Shown here piece after piece: positions 34,408 to 43,627 of a stretch of 64,000 nucleotides of DNA. Position numbers and translations under genes: made by a program. The stretch spans positions 3,100,001 to 3,164,000 of the forward strand of contig NZ_CP063815.1 in assembly GCF_015277895.1 (NCBI RefSeq), written 5' to 3'. Below the pieces are notes generated by a model, which saw only the letters and a program-made list of their open reading frames with translations, ran no database searches and had not been told where the DNA came from. Each line of letters begins with the position of its first letter. Positions within the stretch are counted from its first letter, which is position 1. The DNA comes from Microbacterium abyssi (GTDB lineage: Bacteria > Actinomycetota > Actinomycetes > Actinomycetales > Microbacteriaceae).

Positions 34408-35382
34408 ATGAAAAAGGCAGGCTTCTTCGCCCTCGCGGCGATCACGGCGCTGGTTCTGACCGGATGCACCGACTCGGATGCCCCCACGAGCGGAGGTTCC
34501 GGCGATGCAGACTCCGGGAGCTCGGCGGACCTGATCCCGGTCACGGTCGGCGTGATCCCGATCGCAGACACCGCCCCGATCTACGTCGGCGACGAGCAGG
34601 GCTTCTTCGAGGAAGAGGGCATCGACCTCACCATCGAGACCGCGACCGGCGGCGCGGCCATCGTTCCGGCCGTCGTCTCCGGCGACTACGAGTTCGGCTT
34701 CAGCAACCAGCTTTCGCTCATGGTCGCGGCCGACCAGGGTCTCGACATCAAGATGGTCAGCTCCGCCGTCGCCACCACCGGTGACACCTCGAAGGACATG
34801 GGCGCGGTCATCACAAAGCCCGATTCCGGCATCGCGTCGCCGGCGGATCTCGCAGGCAAGACCGTCTCGAGCAACAGCGTCGGCAACATCAACGACACCG
34901 CGGTGCGGTCGGTCGTCGACGAGGCTGGCGCGGACTCCTCCACGATCGACTTCGTCGAGGTGCCGTTCCCCGACGCGATCGCCGCCGTCGAGAACGACCA
35001 GGTGGATGCCGCGTTCGTCGTCGAGCCCTTCGTGACCGCCGCCACCGAGGCCGGCCTCGAAGTCGTCACCTACGCCTACGCCGACTTCGACCCCAAGCTC
35101 GACATCGCCGCGTACTTCGCGCTGAGCAGCGTCGACGCCGAGCTTCTCGAGAAGTTCCAGTCCGCGATGCAGAAGTCGCTCGAATTCGCCGACGCCAACC
35201 CCGACGTCGTCCGCGAGATCATGGGCACCTACACGAAGACCGACCCCGCCGTCTTGGCCGAGATCACACTGCCCAAGTACCCCACCGAATTCGACCGCGC
35301 CTCCAGCGAGAAGCTCGCCGCCGCGGCCGTGGAGTACGGCGTCCTGAAGGCCGAGCCGGACTTCGACAGCCTGCTGCCGTGA
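34408..35382 (+). CDS. ABC importer substrate-binding lipoprotein (NMT1/SsuA-like)
   Basis: 324 aa. The signal is MKKAGFFALAAITALVLTGC with lipobox LTGC at residues 17-20. The mature protein matches the nitrate/sulfonate/taurine binding class (VTVGVIPIADTAPIYVGDEQ, FFEEEGIDLTIETATGG, LAGKTVSSNSVGN). Ligand unknown; candidates are sulfonates, pyrimidine precursors or aromatic acids. First gene of a four-gene transporter operon. Confidence 0.9.
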   Translation: MKKAGFFALAAITALVLTGCTDSDAPTSGGSGDADSGSSADLIPVTVGVIPIADTAPIYVGDEQGFFEEEGIDLTIETATGGAAIVPAVVSGDYEFGFSNQLSLMVAADQGLDIKMVSSAVATTGDTSKDMGAVITKPDSGIASPADLAGKTVSSNSVGNINDTAVRSVVDEAGADSSTIDFVEVPFPDAIAAVENDQVDAAFVVEPFVTAATEAGLEVVTYAYADFDPKLDIAAYFALSSVDAELLEKFQSAMQKSLEFADANPDVVREIMGTYTKTDPAVLAEITLPKYPTEFDRASSEKLAAAAVEYGVLKAEPDFDSLLP

Positions 35383-36206
35383 CAGCCCTCCTCAACACGG
35401 TGACCGAGGTGCGGCGGCTCCGCCGCCGCACCTCCTCCGGGGCGGGAGCGTGGCTGGGCGCCGTCGGCGTGGTCGCCTTCCTCGGACTGTGGGAGACGGT
35501 CTCGCGGCTGGGCCTGGTCGACACCCGGTTCGTGCCGCCCGCCAGCGAGGTCCTCGTCCGGTTCGGGCAGTACGTCGTCGACAGGGCCTTCTGGCGCGAT
35601 GTCGGCTCCACCGTGCTCAGCTGGTCGCTCGGCCTGCTCATCGCGGTCGTCGCGGCCACGGTGATCGGCTTCCTCATCGGATCCAGCCGCTTCCTCGAGC
35701 GCCTGACCCACTCGACCATCGAGTTCCTGCGCCCGGTACCGTCCGTGGCCCTGATCCCGCTGGCCGTGCTGCTGTTCGGCACGAAGATCCAGGCAGGTCT
35801 TCTCCTGATCGTCTACGCAGCGTTCTGGCAGGTGCTGATCCAGGTCATCTACGGAGCGAAGGACGTCGACCCCGTCGCGGATGCCACGGCCCGCAGCTAC
35901 GGGCTCAGCAGATTCCAGCGCATCCGCCACGTCACATGGCCGACCGCGCTGCCGTACCTCATGACCGGTGTGCGCCTTGCTGCCGCCGTCGCGCTGATCC
36001 TCGCGATCACCGCCGAGCTGATCATCGGCACCCCCGGCCTCGGCAAGCAGATCGCCGAGACCCGCGAAGGCGGGGCGATCACGAGCATGTACGCCCTGAT
36101 CCTCGCGACCGGCCTCATCGGCGTCGCGATCAACCTGGTCGCGCGATTCGTCGAACGCCGCGTGCTCGCGTGGCACACCTCGGTGCGAATGGATGTGGCC
36201 GGATGA
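35379..36206 (+). CDS. ABC importer permease (SsuC/TauC-like)
   Basis: 275 aa; GTG start overlaps the previous TGA as GTGA. Six membrane helices with the cytoplasmic EAA loop DATARSYGLSRFQRIRHVTWP and earlier FLRPVPSVALIPLAVLLFG. Channel subunit partnered with the next permease, giving a heterodimer. Confidence 0.92.
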   Translation: MTALLNTVTEVRRLRRRTSSGAGAWLGAVGVVAFLGLWETVSRLGLVDTRFVPPASEVLVRFGQYVVDRAFWRDVGSTVLSWSLGLLIAVVAATVIGFLIGSSRFLERLTHSTIEFLRPVPSVALIPLAVLLFGTKIQAGLLLIVYAAFWQVLIQVIYGAKDVDPVADATARSYGLSRFQRIRHVTWPTALPYLMTGVRLAAAVALILAITAELIIGTPGLGKQIAETREGGAITSMYALILATGLIGVAINLVARFVERRVLAWHTSVRMDVAG

Positions 36207-36976
36207 AGCTCCTCACCTCCCTCTTCTTCCTGCTCGCTCTTCCGATCGTCCTGATCCTGCTGTGGTGGCTCTCGACGATCGTCAGTCCCAGCTTCTTCGT
36301 GCCGACCCCGGGCGAGCTGATCACCACGTTCTTCGACACCTGGTTCGGCGAACGCTTCACCGAGGACGTGCTGCCCAGCATCGGGCGCCTGTTCCTCGGG
36401 ATCGCCGGCTCGATCATCGTCGGCGTCGGACTCGGTCTCGTGATCGGATCCTTCAAGCCGGTGCGGCAGCTGCTCGAGCCGCTGCTGGAGTTCTTCCGCG
36501 CGATCCCGCCGCCGGTGCTGCTGCCGCTGCTGATGATCATCATCGGCGTCAACTGGCGGATGCAGGTGTTCGTGATCATCTTCGGCTCGCTGTGGCCGGT
36601 GCTGCTGAACACCGTCGAGGGCGTCCGCGCCACCGACGAGGTGCAGCGTGACACGGCGCGCAGCTACGGCCTGGGCCGCATGGCGCGCCTGCGATACCTG
36701 ATCCTCCCCGCGGCGGCGCCGCAGATCCTGGCGGGCATCCGCCAGTGCCTGTCGATCGCCCTGATCCTGATGGTGATCTCTGAGCTCTGGTACACCTCTG
36801 CCGGCCTCGGCTTCACCATCGTCCAATTCCAGCGCAATTTCGCCATCCCCGAGATGTGGAGCGGCATCCTGCTGCTGGGTCTGATCGGTCTCGGCCTGGC
36901 GGTCCTGTTCCGCTACACCGAGCGCTACATCCTCCGCTGGTACCACGGATTGAGAGAAGTCCAACGTGAGTCCTGA
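36203..36976 (+). CDS. ABC importer permease (SsuC/TauC-like)
   Basis: 257 aa; ATG overlaps the previous stop as ATGA. Membrane segments include LLTSLFFLLALPIVLILLWW and FFRAIPPPVLLPLLMIIIGV; the EAA loop is DTARSYGLGRMARLRYLILP. Second half of the heteromeric channel. Confidence 0.92.
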   Translation: MKLLTSLFFLLALPIVLILLWWLSTIVSPSFFVPTPGELITTFFDTWFGERFTEDVLPSIGRLFLGIAGSIIVGVGLGLVIGSFKPVRQLLEPLLEFFRAIPPPVLLPLLMIIIGVNWRMQVFVIIFGSLWPVLLNTVEGVRATDEVQRDTARSYGLGRMARLRYLILPAAAPQILAGIRQCLSIALILMVISELWYTSAGLGFTIVQFQRNFAIPEMWSGILLLGLIGLGLAVLFRYTERYILRWYHGLREVQRES

Positions 36977-37799
36977 GAACACCACCACCCCCGTCCTCCT
37001 CGTCGAGGGCCTGCGCAAGATCTACCCCGCGCCGACGCCGCAGGCCGACGCCGTCGAGGCGATCCGCGATCTGACCTTCAGCATCCCCCAGGGGCAGCTG
37101 GTCTGCATCGTCGGCCCGTCCGGCGCCGGCAAGACCACGCTGCTGAAGTGCATCGCCGGTCTCCTGCCCGCCACAGCGGGGCGCCTCGAGCTCGAAGGCA
37201 AGGCCATCACCGGTCCGCCGAAGACCATGGCGGTCGTCTTCCAGGAGTACGGGCGCAGCCTGTACCCGTGGATGAGCGTGCAGGCCAACGTCGAGCTGCC
37301 GCTGAAGAGCGCCGGCATCCCGAAGGTGGAGCGCCAGCAGCGCTGCACCGAGGCCCTGGAGGCCGTCGGCCTGTCGGACGCGGCGGACAAGTATCCGTGG
37401 CAGCTGTCGGGCGGCATGCAGCAGCGCGTCGCGATCGCGCGCGCCGTGGCGTACCGGCCCCAGATCCTGCTGATGGACGAGCCCTTCGCGGCGGTCGACG
37501 CGCAGACCCGCGCCGACCTGGAGGACCTGGTCCGCAAGATCTGGAAGGAACTCGGCGTCACGGTGCTGTTCGTCACGCACGACATCGACGAATCGGTGTA
37601 CCTGGGTCAGCGCGTGATCGTCCTGTCGAACCGTCCGACGGTCGTGCAGGACGACGTCACGATCGACCTCCCGGACGAGCGCGATCAGCTGTCCACCCGG
37701 TCCGACCCGCGATTCGTGGAACTGCGCCATCACATCTACGGTGAGATCCAGCGAGCGAAGAACAACGCCGGCGGTCAGGAGCAGGGCAAGAGCGCCTGA
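36966..37799 (+). CDS. ABC importer ATPase (SsuB/TauB-like)
   Basis: 277 aa from GTG 36966, overlapping the permease by 11 nt. Walker A GPSGAGKTT, Q-loop VVFQEYGRSLYPW, signature LSGGMQQRVAIARA, Walker B ILLMDEPFAAVD and switch VTHDIDE are all intact. It powers the two permeases. Confidence 0.95.
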   Translation: MSPENTTTPVLLVEGLRKIYPAPTPQADAVEAIRDLTFSIPQGQLVCIVGPSGAGKTTLLKCIAGLLPATAGRLELEGKAITGPPKTMAVVFQEYGRSLYPWMSVQANVELPLKSAGIPKVERQQRCTEALEAVGLSDAADKYPWQLSGGMQQRVAIARAVAYRPQILLMDEPFAAVDAQTRADLEDLVRKIWKELGVTVLFVTHDIDESVYLGQRVIVLSNRPTVVQDDVTIDLPDERDQLSTRSDPRFVELRHHIYGEIQRAKNNAGGQEQGKSA

Positions 37800-37817
37800 C
37801 GCGCCGACGCACATTCC

Positions 37818-37874
37818 TCAGGTCGCAGTTTCTGCCGCTACGGCATGCTCAAAACGGCGGAAACTGCGACCTGA
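37818..37874. terminator. long-stem hairpin after the ABC operon
   Basis: TCAGGTCGCAGTTTCTGCCG (37818-37837) pairs with 37855-37874 over 20 bp with a single mismatch, around a 17-nt loop. It separates the ABC operon from the MFS gene on the same strand, with no U tract. Confidence 0.65.
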
Positions 37875-37894
37875 ACCTGCGTGAGAGGACCGAG

Positions 37895-39097
37895 ATGAGC
37901 CAGCGCGAGCGCCGACCCCTGGTCTTCGCGATCGTCGCGCTGTGCCTGGTCGCGACGCTCATGCGTCCGGCTGTGACGGCGGTCGGCCCGGTGATCGACC
38001 GGATCTCTCAGGACACCGGCATCCCGCTCGCCCTGCTGGGCTCGCTGCCGACGATCGTCCTGATCACCTGGGCGATCGTCTCGCCGTTCGCGCACGGCTT
38101 CGGACGCCGACTCGGGCTCGGCGGCGCCGTTCTGGCCGCGATGGGGCTGCTCGCCGTGGGTGCGATCGTGCGCTCCCTTCCGGGTTCCGCCGCCTGGCTG
38201 TGGATCGGCACGGCGATCATCGGCGTCGCCCTGGCGATCGGCAATGTGCTGCTGCCCGCCGTGATCAAGCGCGACTTCCCGCTGCGCGTGCCGATGATGA
38301 TGGGCGTCTACTCGGCGATCCTCGGCGGTGCGGGTGCCGTGGCATCCGGCCTCGCGGTGCCGATCGCGAACGCTGCCGGCGCCGACACCGGCACCGGCTG
38401 GCGGCTGTCGCTCCTGCTGACCGGAGCCGCCGTCGCCCCACTCGCGCTTCTCGCGTGGTGGCTCGTCAGCAGGCACGAGATGCGGGCGATGCGCGCAGCA
38501 GCGCCGCTGCCGGCATCTCGTCTGGGGATCTGGCGCGACCCGATCGCCTGGCAGGTCGCCGGGTACATGGGGGTGCAGTCGACCACCTTCTACGTGCTGG
38601 TCACCTGGATCGCGACGATGTCGCTGGATGCCGGGCGCAGCGACACTCTCGCCGGCATAGACGTGATGGTCTATCAGGTCTTCTCTCTGGTCGGCTCGCT
38701 CACGGTCGCCCTCGCCATGCGCGGGCGTGGCGCGCGCCTGACGCCGGCGGCGCTCCCCCTGCTCGGCATCGCCGGGATCGCGGGTCTCATGCTCTGGCCG
38801 GATGCCATCGGCCTCTGGGTCGTGCCGCTCGGGGTGTTCTCCGGCATGTCGCTCGGCGTCTCGCTGACGCTGATGGCCGAACGCGCCCGCGATCACAGCG
38901 CATCCTCTGCACTGTCGGGGATGTCGCAGGCCGTGGGCTACGCGATCGCCGCGGTGGGGCCGGCGCTGTTCGGTGCGGTGCATGCGCTCACCGGCAGCTG
39001 GACGCTCGCGCTGGTGATCCTGCTCGTCACGATGACGCTGCAGGGGTGGATCGGCGTGTACGCCGCGCGCGACCGGTACGTGCTGGAGCCGCGCTGA
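37895..39097 (+). CDS. MFS transporter, CynX/NimT type
   Basis: 400 aa, start ATG behind GAGAGGA. Twelve hydrophobic helices; LVATLMRPAVTAVGPVIDRI at the start and VQSTTFYVLVTWIATM in helix 7 fit the cyanate permease (CynX/NimT) group. The substrate could be cyanate or another small anion. Convergent with the acyl-CoA ligase, 3 nt between stop codons. Confidence 0.85.
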   Translation: MSQRERRPLVFAIVALCLVATLMRPAVTAVGPVIDRISQDTGIPLALLGSLPTIVLITWAIVSPFAHGFGRRLGLGGAVLAAMGLLAVGAIVRSLPGSAAWLWIGTAIIGVALAIGNVLLPAVIKRDFPLRVPMMMGVYSAILGGAGAVASGLAVPIANAAGADTGTGWRLSLLLTGAAVAPLALLAWWLVSRHEMRAMRAAAPLPASRLGIWRDPIAWQVAGYMGVQSTTFYVLVTWIATMSLDAGRSDTLAGIDVMVYQVFSLVGSLTVALAMRGRGARLTPAALPLLGIAGIAGLMLWPDAIGLWVVPLGVFSGMSLGVSLTLMAERARDHSASSALSGMSQAVGYAIAAVGPALFGAVHALTGSWTLALVILLVTMTLQGWIGVYAARDRYVLEPR

Positions 39098-39100
39098 GGG

Positions 39101-40813
39101 TCACTCCTCGGCGGCGCGGGTGGCCTTGCGGTCGGCGATCAGCGTTTCGCGCACTCTGCGGCGCAGCACCTTGCCGATGAGTGAGGTGGGCAGCTCCTCC
39201 CACACGACGTAGGCGCTGGGACGCTTGTACTCGGCGAGGTGCGCGCGTGCCGTCTCGCGGGCGGCATCCTCGTCGAAGCTCGCGCCGTCCTCGAGAACCA
39301 CCACGGCCGTGACGACCTCTGCTCCGCTGCCGCGCGGCATGCCGACGACGGCGGATGCCGCGACACCGGGCACCGTCACCAACACCAGTTCGACCTCGCT
39401 GGGCGAGACGTTGAAACCGCCGGTGATGATGATCTCCTTCTTGCGGTCGACGACCGTGACGAATCCGTCGTCGTCCTGGACGACGAGATCGCCGGTGCGC
39501 AGCCAGCCGCCCTCGAGCAAGGTCGCCGCGGTCTCCTCGGGTCGGTTCCAGTACCCCTGGAACACCTGCGGCCCGTGGATGAGCAGCTCGCCCGACTCTC
39601 CGAGCGCGACCTCACGGGTCGGCTCGTTCGGATCGACGACCTTGATGTCGGTGGACGGGAACGGGATGCCGATGGCACCGATCCTGCGGTGATCGGTGAA
39701 GGGGTTCGCGAGTGCGACGGGACTCGTCTCGGTGAGCCCGTAGCCCTCGTTGAGCATGCTTTCCGCTTGGTCCTCCCAGCGCTTGACGATCGCGGGCGTG
39801 AGGGTCATCGCGCCCGAGATGGCGTAGACCACGCCCGAGAGATCGAGCTTGCCCTCCTTGGCCACACGGGCCAGCCGGTCGAACATCGGGGGCACGGCGG
39901 GCACGAAGGTCGGCGGGAACTTTTTCGCCGCCTTCTCGACCAGCTCGGGGTCGAAGGTCGGGAACAGCACGGCGCAGGAGCCGGTCTCGACCGAGTAGAT
40001 GACCGAGAGCAGAACGCCGAAGGAGTGGAACATCGGCAGCAGTCCGTAGATGCGCCCATCGCCGCGGGTGAAGTCCGGCATCCACGCCGCGCCCTGACGG
40101 GCGTTCGCCCACAGGTTCGCATGCGTGATCATGGCGCCCTTCGGGGTGCCGGTGGTGCCGGAGGTGTACTGCAGGCAGGCGAGATCGCCGGCTTTCGGAC
40201 GCGGATGGGACGCCGGAAGCGGTGCGCTCTTCTCGAGCTTCGCGAACGGGATCGCGCCCGGTGCGGGCGCGGTCAGCTTCGCGCGGGACTCGCGGGCCTT
40301 TGCGATGGGGAGGCTGAGCGCGAGTCGCGTGGTGAAGGGCATCGCGCGGGTGACGTCGACGGCGACGATGCGGCGCGGGCGGATGCCGTCGGGCAGTGCA
40401 CGCAGCGTCGGCACGACCTTGTCCCAGGTGATGACGACGTCCGCGCCGTGGTCGCGGAACTGCACCTCGAGCTCATCGCGGGTGTAGAGCGGGTTGTGCT
40501 CGACGACGACGGCGCCCAGGCGCAGCACGGCGTAGAAGGCGATGACGTGCTGGGGAGCGTTGGGCATGATCAGCGCAACGCGGTCGCCGGCCTTCACTCC
40601 CATCTCGCGCAGGCCGTTCGCCACGCGGGAGACGCGGTCGCCGAGCTCGCGGTAGGTCAGCGTGCGATCGAAGAAGGCGATCGCGGGACGATCGGACCAT
40701 TGCGCGACGCGCTCGTCGAGCAGATCGCTGAGAGAGCCTGCGACCGGTTCGATGTCGATCGGGGTGCCCGGGGCGTAGAAGCGGTTCCAGGCACGCGTCT
40801 CGTTCAGCTGCAT
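39101..40813 (-). CDS. long-chain fatty acid-CoA ligase-type adenylating enzyme
   Basis: 570 aa. ANL family motifs are complete: P-loop YTSGTTGTPKGAMITH, GYGLTETSPV, GWLRTGDLVVQDDDGFVTVV, RKKEIIITGGFNVSP and the C-terminal catalytic lysine in LIGKVLRR. It activates a carboxylic acid as acyl-AMP and loads CoA. The architecture fits FadD-like ligases, but an aryl or branched substrate is not excluded, given the catabolic genes downstream of it in the window. Confidence 0.9.
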   Translation of the reverse strand: MQLNETRAWNRFYAPGTPIDIEPVAGSLSDLLDERVAQWSDRPAIAFFDRTLTYRELGDRVSRVANGLREMGVKAGDRVALIMPNAPQHVIAFYAVLRLGAVVVEHNPLYTRDELEVQFRDHGADVVITWDKVVPTLRALPDGIRPRRIVAVDVTRAMPFTTRLALSLPIAKARESRAKLTAPAPGAIPFAKLEKSAPLPASHPRPKAGDLACLQYTSGTTGTPKGAMITHANLWANARQGAAWMPDFTRGDGRIYGLLPMFHSFGVLLSVIYSVETGSCAVLFPTFDPELVEKAAKKFPPTFVPAVPPMFDRLARVAKEGKLDLSGVVYAISGAMTLTPAIVKRWEDQAESMLNEGYGLTETSPVALANPFTDHRRIGAIGIPFPSTDIKVVDPNEPTREVALGESGELLIHGPQVFQGYWNRPEETAATLLEGGWLRTGDLVVQDDDGFVTVVDRKKEIIITGGFNVSPSEVELVLVTVPGVAASAVVGMPRGSGAEVVTAVVVLEDGASFDEDAARETARAHLAEYKRPSAYVVWEELPTSLIGKVLRRRVRETLIADRKATRAAEE

Positions 40814-40852
40814 GCGAAAAGCCTACGCGGGCGCGGCGGGCGGATGGATCGG

Positions 40853-40927
40853 CTTCGACTCGCCTCCGGCTCGCTCAGCCCGTTTCGTCTGCGCGGCCTG
40901 CGGCCGCTTCGCTCAACGACCCGCGGG
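40853..40927 (-). repeat. dispersed intergenic repeat, copy B
   Basis: This copy has the conserved blocks CTTCGACTCGC, GCTCGCTCAG, CCGTTTCGTCT and GCTCAACGACCC, with a longer middle containing the perfect hairpin GCGGCC-TGC-GGCCGC. Uniquely, it overlaps the last 18 codons of the CocE-type hydrolase gene. Confidence 0.85.
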
Positions 40928-42671
40928 GGCCCGTTCCTCTCACCCAGCCGCCTCCTCGCACCGTGGTGAACGGCAGGACCAGACGCGAGGGGTGCTCGGC
41001 GTCGCGGTAGACCTTGTGCGTGACGGGGCGGCCCACCGGCAGGTGGAACGCGTCGGGCGGCAGCAGCGCATTGTGCTCGTCGGCCAGCGGCTCGGCGTTC
41101 GACAGCTCCGCGATCAGCCGGTGCCCCGGCAGCAGCGTCGCCGCGAACGGATAGATCCGCAGCACGTACTCCTCGATCTTCCCCTGCTCGACTGGAACCG
41201 CACGCGTGTGCGGGTGGATCGGGCTGCCCTCCGAGCTCTGCGAGAGGTCGAGCTCGCGGTGTGACGCCTTGAGATACGCGCTCGTCAGAAGTTGCCGCTT
41301 GCCGCCCGGCGCCTCGTCCCAGAACCGCATGATCAAGTTCGTGTCGGGCTGGTCGATCTCGACGAACAGGTGCGCAGCTCCCGTGCCGATCATCTCGACC
41401 GGCTCCTCGAACACCGGCGTTGCCCAGCGCAGCACCTCGACCTTGTCTGTCACCGTGAGCGGCGCCTGGTAGAAGCCGTCCGGGGCGGCTGCGGTGGCAT
41501 CCATCGTCTCGGGCTCGGACGACAGGCGACCGCGCGTGCGCAAGTAGAGCGGCTTGTACTCGACGGGCTTCGGCGGGAATGCGTCGCCCTCCGCGTACTC
41601 GCGCGTGCCCTCCACGAAGACGCTCACCGGCGGCTCATCCATCACGCCGTTGTCGATGCCCTTGATCCAGTAGTCGTACCAGCGGAACATCTTGTCGTGC
41701 TCCTCGACCCACGGCCGGGACTGCATCGGCGGGTAGGAACCGATCGTCAGCTTCTTCGGGCCGCCGAGCCGGTTGAACGTCTCGATCGTGCCGTCGATGG
41801 TCCAGCCTCGACCCTGGTCGATCTGCAGCCACACCGGCACCTCGACCTGAGAGGCCAGGTTCACGGGGTTGCGCTCCTCGTACCACTCGCCGTCGAGCTC
41901 GTTGGTGATGATGTCGAACCACGCCTCGTGGTTCGACGGGTAGTGCAGCGTGTGCACGAGGTTCGGCCACGCCTGCACGTCCGGATCGGCGAGGCGCGCG
42001 GCAACGCGGGCCTTGACGTCCTCGTCCGAGAGCGTCTCCAGCATCCGGCTCTTGACCCGATCCGTGAACGCCCATCCGCTGTCGCCGCCGCGTCCCTCGC
42101 GGGCGGCACGCGGCATGAACCACATGATGCCGCCGTGGTAGGTCGTCTCGTAGAAGTCGTAGTGCCCGCCCGAGATGAACAGCGCCTTGAGGTGCGGCGG
42201 ACGCTCTGCGGCGGCCAGCAGCTGCATGGAGCCGAAGTACGAGATGCCGATCATGCCGACGCGGCCGTCGCACCAGGGCTGCGCGGCGACCCACTCGATG
42301 AAGTCGTGGGCGTCCTCACCCAGCGAGACGCCCCCGGCGTTGTAGTTGCCGATGTGCTCGCCCTCTGATCCGCCCGACCCGCGCAGGTCGCCGATCACAT
42401 GCACGTACCCCTCATCGACCACCCGCGCGATGTCGCCGGCCTCGATGCAGCCGTCCCACATCGGCGAGGGGCGCCGCTGCGGCGGCATCGTCAGCGCGAG
42501 TGCCTGCAGCTCCTTGCCGTAGGGGCTCAGCGCGACGAGCGCGGGGCGGGGCTCATCGGCGGATGCGCCGTACGCGTCGGCGACGAGGGCTGCGCCGTCG
42601 CGCATGGGGACGCGCAGGTCCTTGTGGACTTCGAAGGAGCGCCCTCCGGCGGCGATGGTGCGGATGGTCAT
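40875..42671 (-). CDS. CocE/NonD family hydrolase (S15 peptidase fold)
   Basis: 598 aa. The alpha/beta hydrolase domain has the nucleophile in MIGISYFGSMQL and oxyanion tyrosine in LVALSPYGKELQ; the C-terminal half is the jelly-roll X-Pro dipeptidyl-peptidase domain (PHTRAVPVEQGKIEEYVLRIYP). Relatives hydrolyse esters such as cocaine or acyl peptides. The last residues, GSLSEAAAGRADETG, are encoded by the intergenic repeat and are probably not ancestral. Last gene of the six-gene minus-strand operon, overlapping the previous gene as ATGA. Confidence 0.9.
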   Translation of the reverse strand: MTIRTIAAGGRSFEVHKDLRVPMRDGAALVADAYGASADEPRPALVALSPYGKELQALALTMPPQRRPSPMWDGCIEAGDIARVVDEGYVHVIGDLRGSGGSEGEHIGNYNAGGVSLGEDAHDFIEWVAAQPWCDGRVGMIGISYFGSMQLLAAAERPPHLKALFISGGHYDFYETTYHGGIMWFMPRAAREGRGGDSGWAFTDRVKSRMLETLSDEDVKARVAARLADPDVQAWPNLVHTLHYPSNHEAWFDIITNELDGEWYEERNPVNLASQVEVPVWLQIDQGRGWTIDGTIETFNRLGGPKKLTIGSYPPMQSRPWVEEHDKMFRWYDYWIKGIDNGVMDEPPVSVFVEGTREYAEGDAFPPKPVEYKPLYLRTRGRLSSEPETMDATAAAPDGFYQAPLTVTDKVEVLRWATPVFEEPVEMIGTGAAHLFVEIDQPDTNLIMRFWDEAPGGKRQLLTSAYLKASHRELDLSQSSEGSPIHPHTRAVPVEQGKIEEYVLRIYPFAATLLPGHRLIAELSNAEPLADEHNALLPPDAFHLPVGRPVTHKVYRDAEHPSRLVLPFTTVRGGGWVRGTGPRGSLSEAAAGRADETG

Positions 42672-43627
42672 GACTGTGCTCCTGACTCGGCGGCGAGTGA
42701 TTCAGCGCGGAACTGCGTGACGTACGCGTTCATGGTGGTGAAGAAGGGGGCCGGCTCCAGCGTCGGGTCGCCGGTGTAGCCGAGCTCCTCCGCGATCGTC
42801 TCGAACGGCGAGTAGGGCGACTCGGTCTCGATCAGCCCGTCCGCCAAGTGCGCCAGGACGGCGGAGCGGATCCGGGCCTCGTTATCGATCGAACCCTGGA
42901 TCGCCTCGAGTGCGTCGGCGGCATCCAGCACCTCGGGGAACGGCGAGCCGTCGGCGCGCCGGTACGGGTGTCCCAGGTACAGACGCTCGGGATGGATCTC
43001 ATCGCGCAGGAACTCCAGGCTCGCACGGTACCGGTCGGGGTCCTCATACCCCGGGAACCCGGATGCCGCACCGTACGCCTGCACGGCGTCGCCGACGAAC
43101 ACGTCGCGGGTCTGCTCGACCACGTACGCGACCGCACCGATGGTGTGACCGGGGATCGAGTGCGCGGCTACGGGGGCGCCGCCACCGAGGTCGAGCACCT
43201 CACCGCCGTCGAGGACGACAGTGGGCTCCATCTCACCCGAGATCGCCTCACGCAGCTGAGCCCCCTGCTTGGCCTCGCCCTCGGGATCGGTCAGCCAGCG
43301 GCCTCGGCCCGCGCGCCATTCCGCGACGTGCGCCTCGCGCGAGCGGAGCATCGGTGCGTCGGCCCGGTGGATGATGACCTCGGCCCTGCGCCCGGTGAGC
43401 TCCCACAGCGCATGCGCGCCGCCGACGTGGTCGATGTGCCCGTGCGTCAGGAGGATCCAGCGTACGTCCTCGATGCGGCGGCCGATGGCGTCGAGACCTG
43501 CGCGCATGCCGTCGATCGACTCTGTGACACCGGTGTCGACGATCGCCGGCTCCGGCGCGTCGATGAAGAAGCTGCGCAGGCCGAACCGGCCCCACGGAGC
43601 GACGAGCGGGTGGATGTCGACCATCAC
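42668..43627 (-). CDS. metallo-beta-lactamase-fold hydrolase
   Basis: 319 aa. The zinc motif is LTHGHIDHVGG, followed by H in HSIPGHTIGAV, D in DVFVGDAVQ and a final H in YLGHPYR, so a dinuclear metal site is intact. The fold includes lactonases, glyoxalase II-like thioesterases and arylsulfatases. The start overlaps the esterase stop as ATGA. In this operon it may open a lactone or hydrolyse a thioester. Confidence 0.88.
   Translation of the reverse strand: MMVDIHPLVAPWGRFGLRSFFIDAPEPAIVDTGVTESIDGMRAGLDAIGRRIEDVRWILLTHGHIDHVGGAHALWELTGRRAEVIIHRADAPMLRSREAHVAEWRAGRGRWLTDPEGEAKQGAQLREAISGEMEPTVVLDGGEVLDLGGGAPVAAHSIPGHTIGAVAYVVEQTRDVFVGDAVQAYGAASGFPGYEDPDRYRASLEFLRDEIHPERLYLGHPYRRADGSPFPEVLDAADALEAIQGSIDNEARIRSAVLAHLADGLIETESPYSPFETIAEELGYTGDPTLEPAPFFTTMNAYVTQFRAESLAAESGAQS

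Noticed and set aside
39239..40969. 576-codon plus-strand ORF across the acyl-CoA ligase
   Set aside because: The opposite frame encodes a full ANL enzyme with all motifs; this frame has none.
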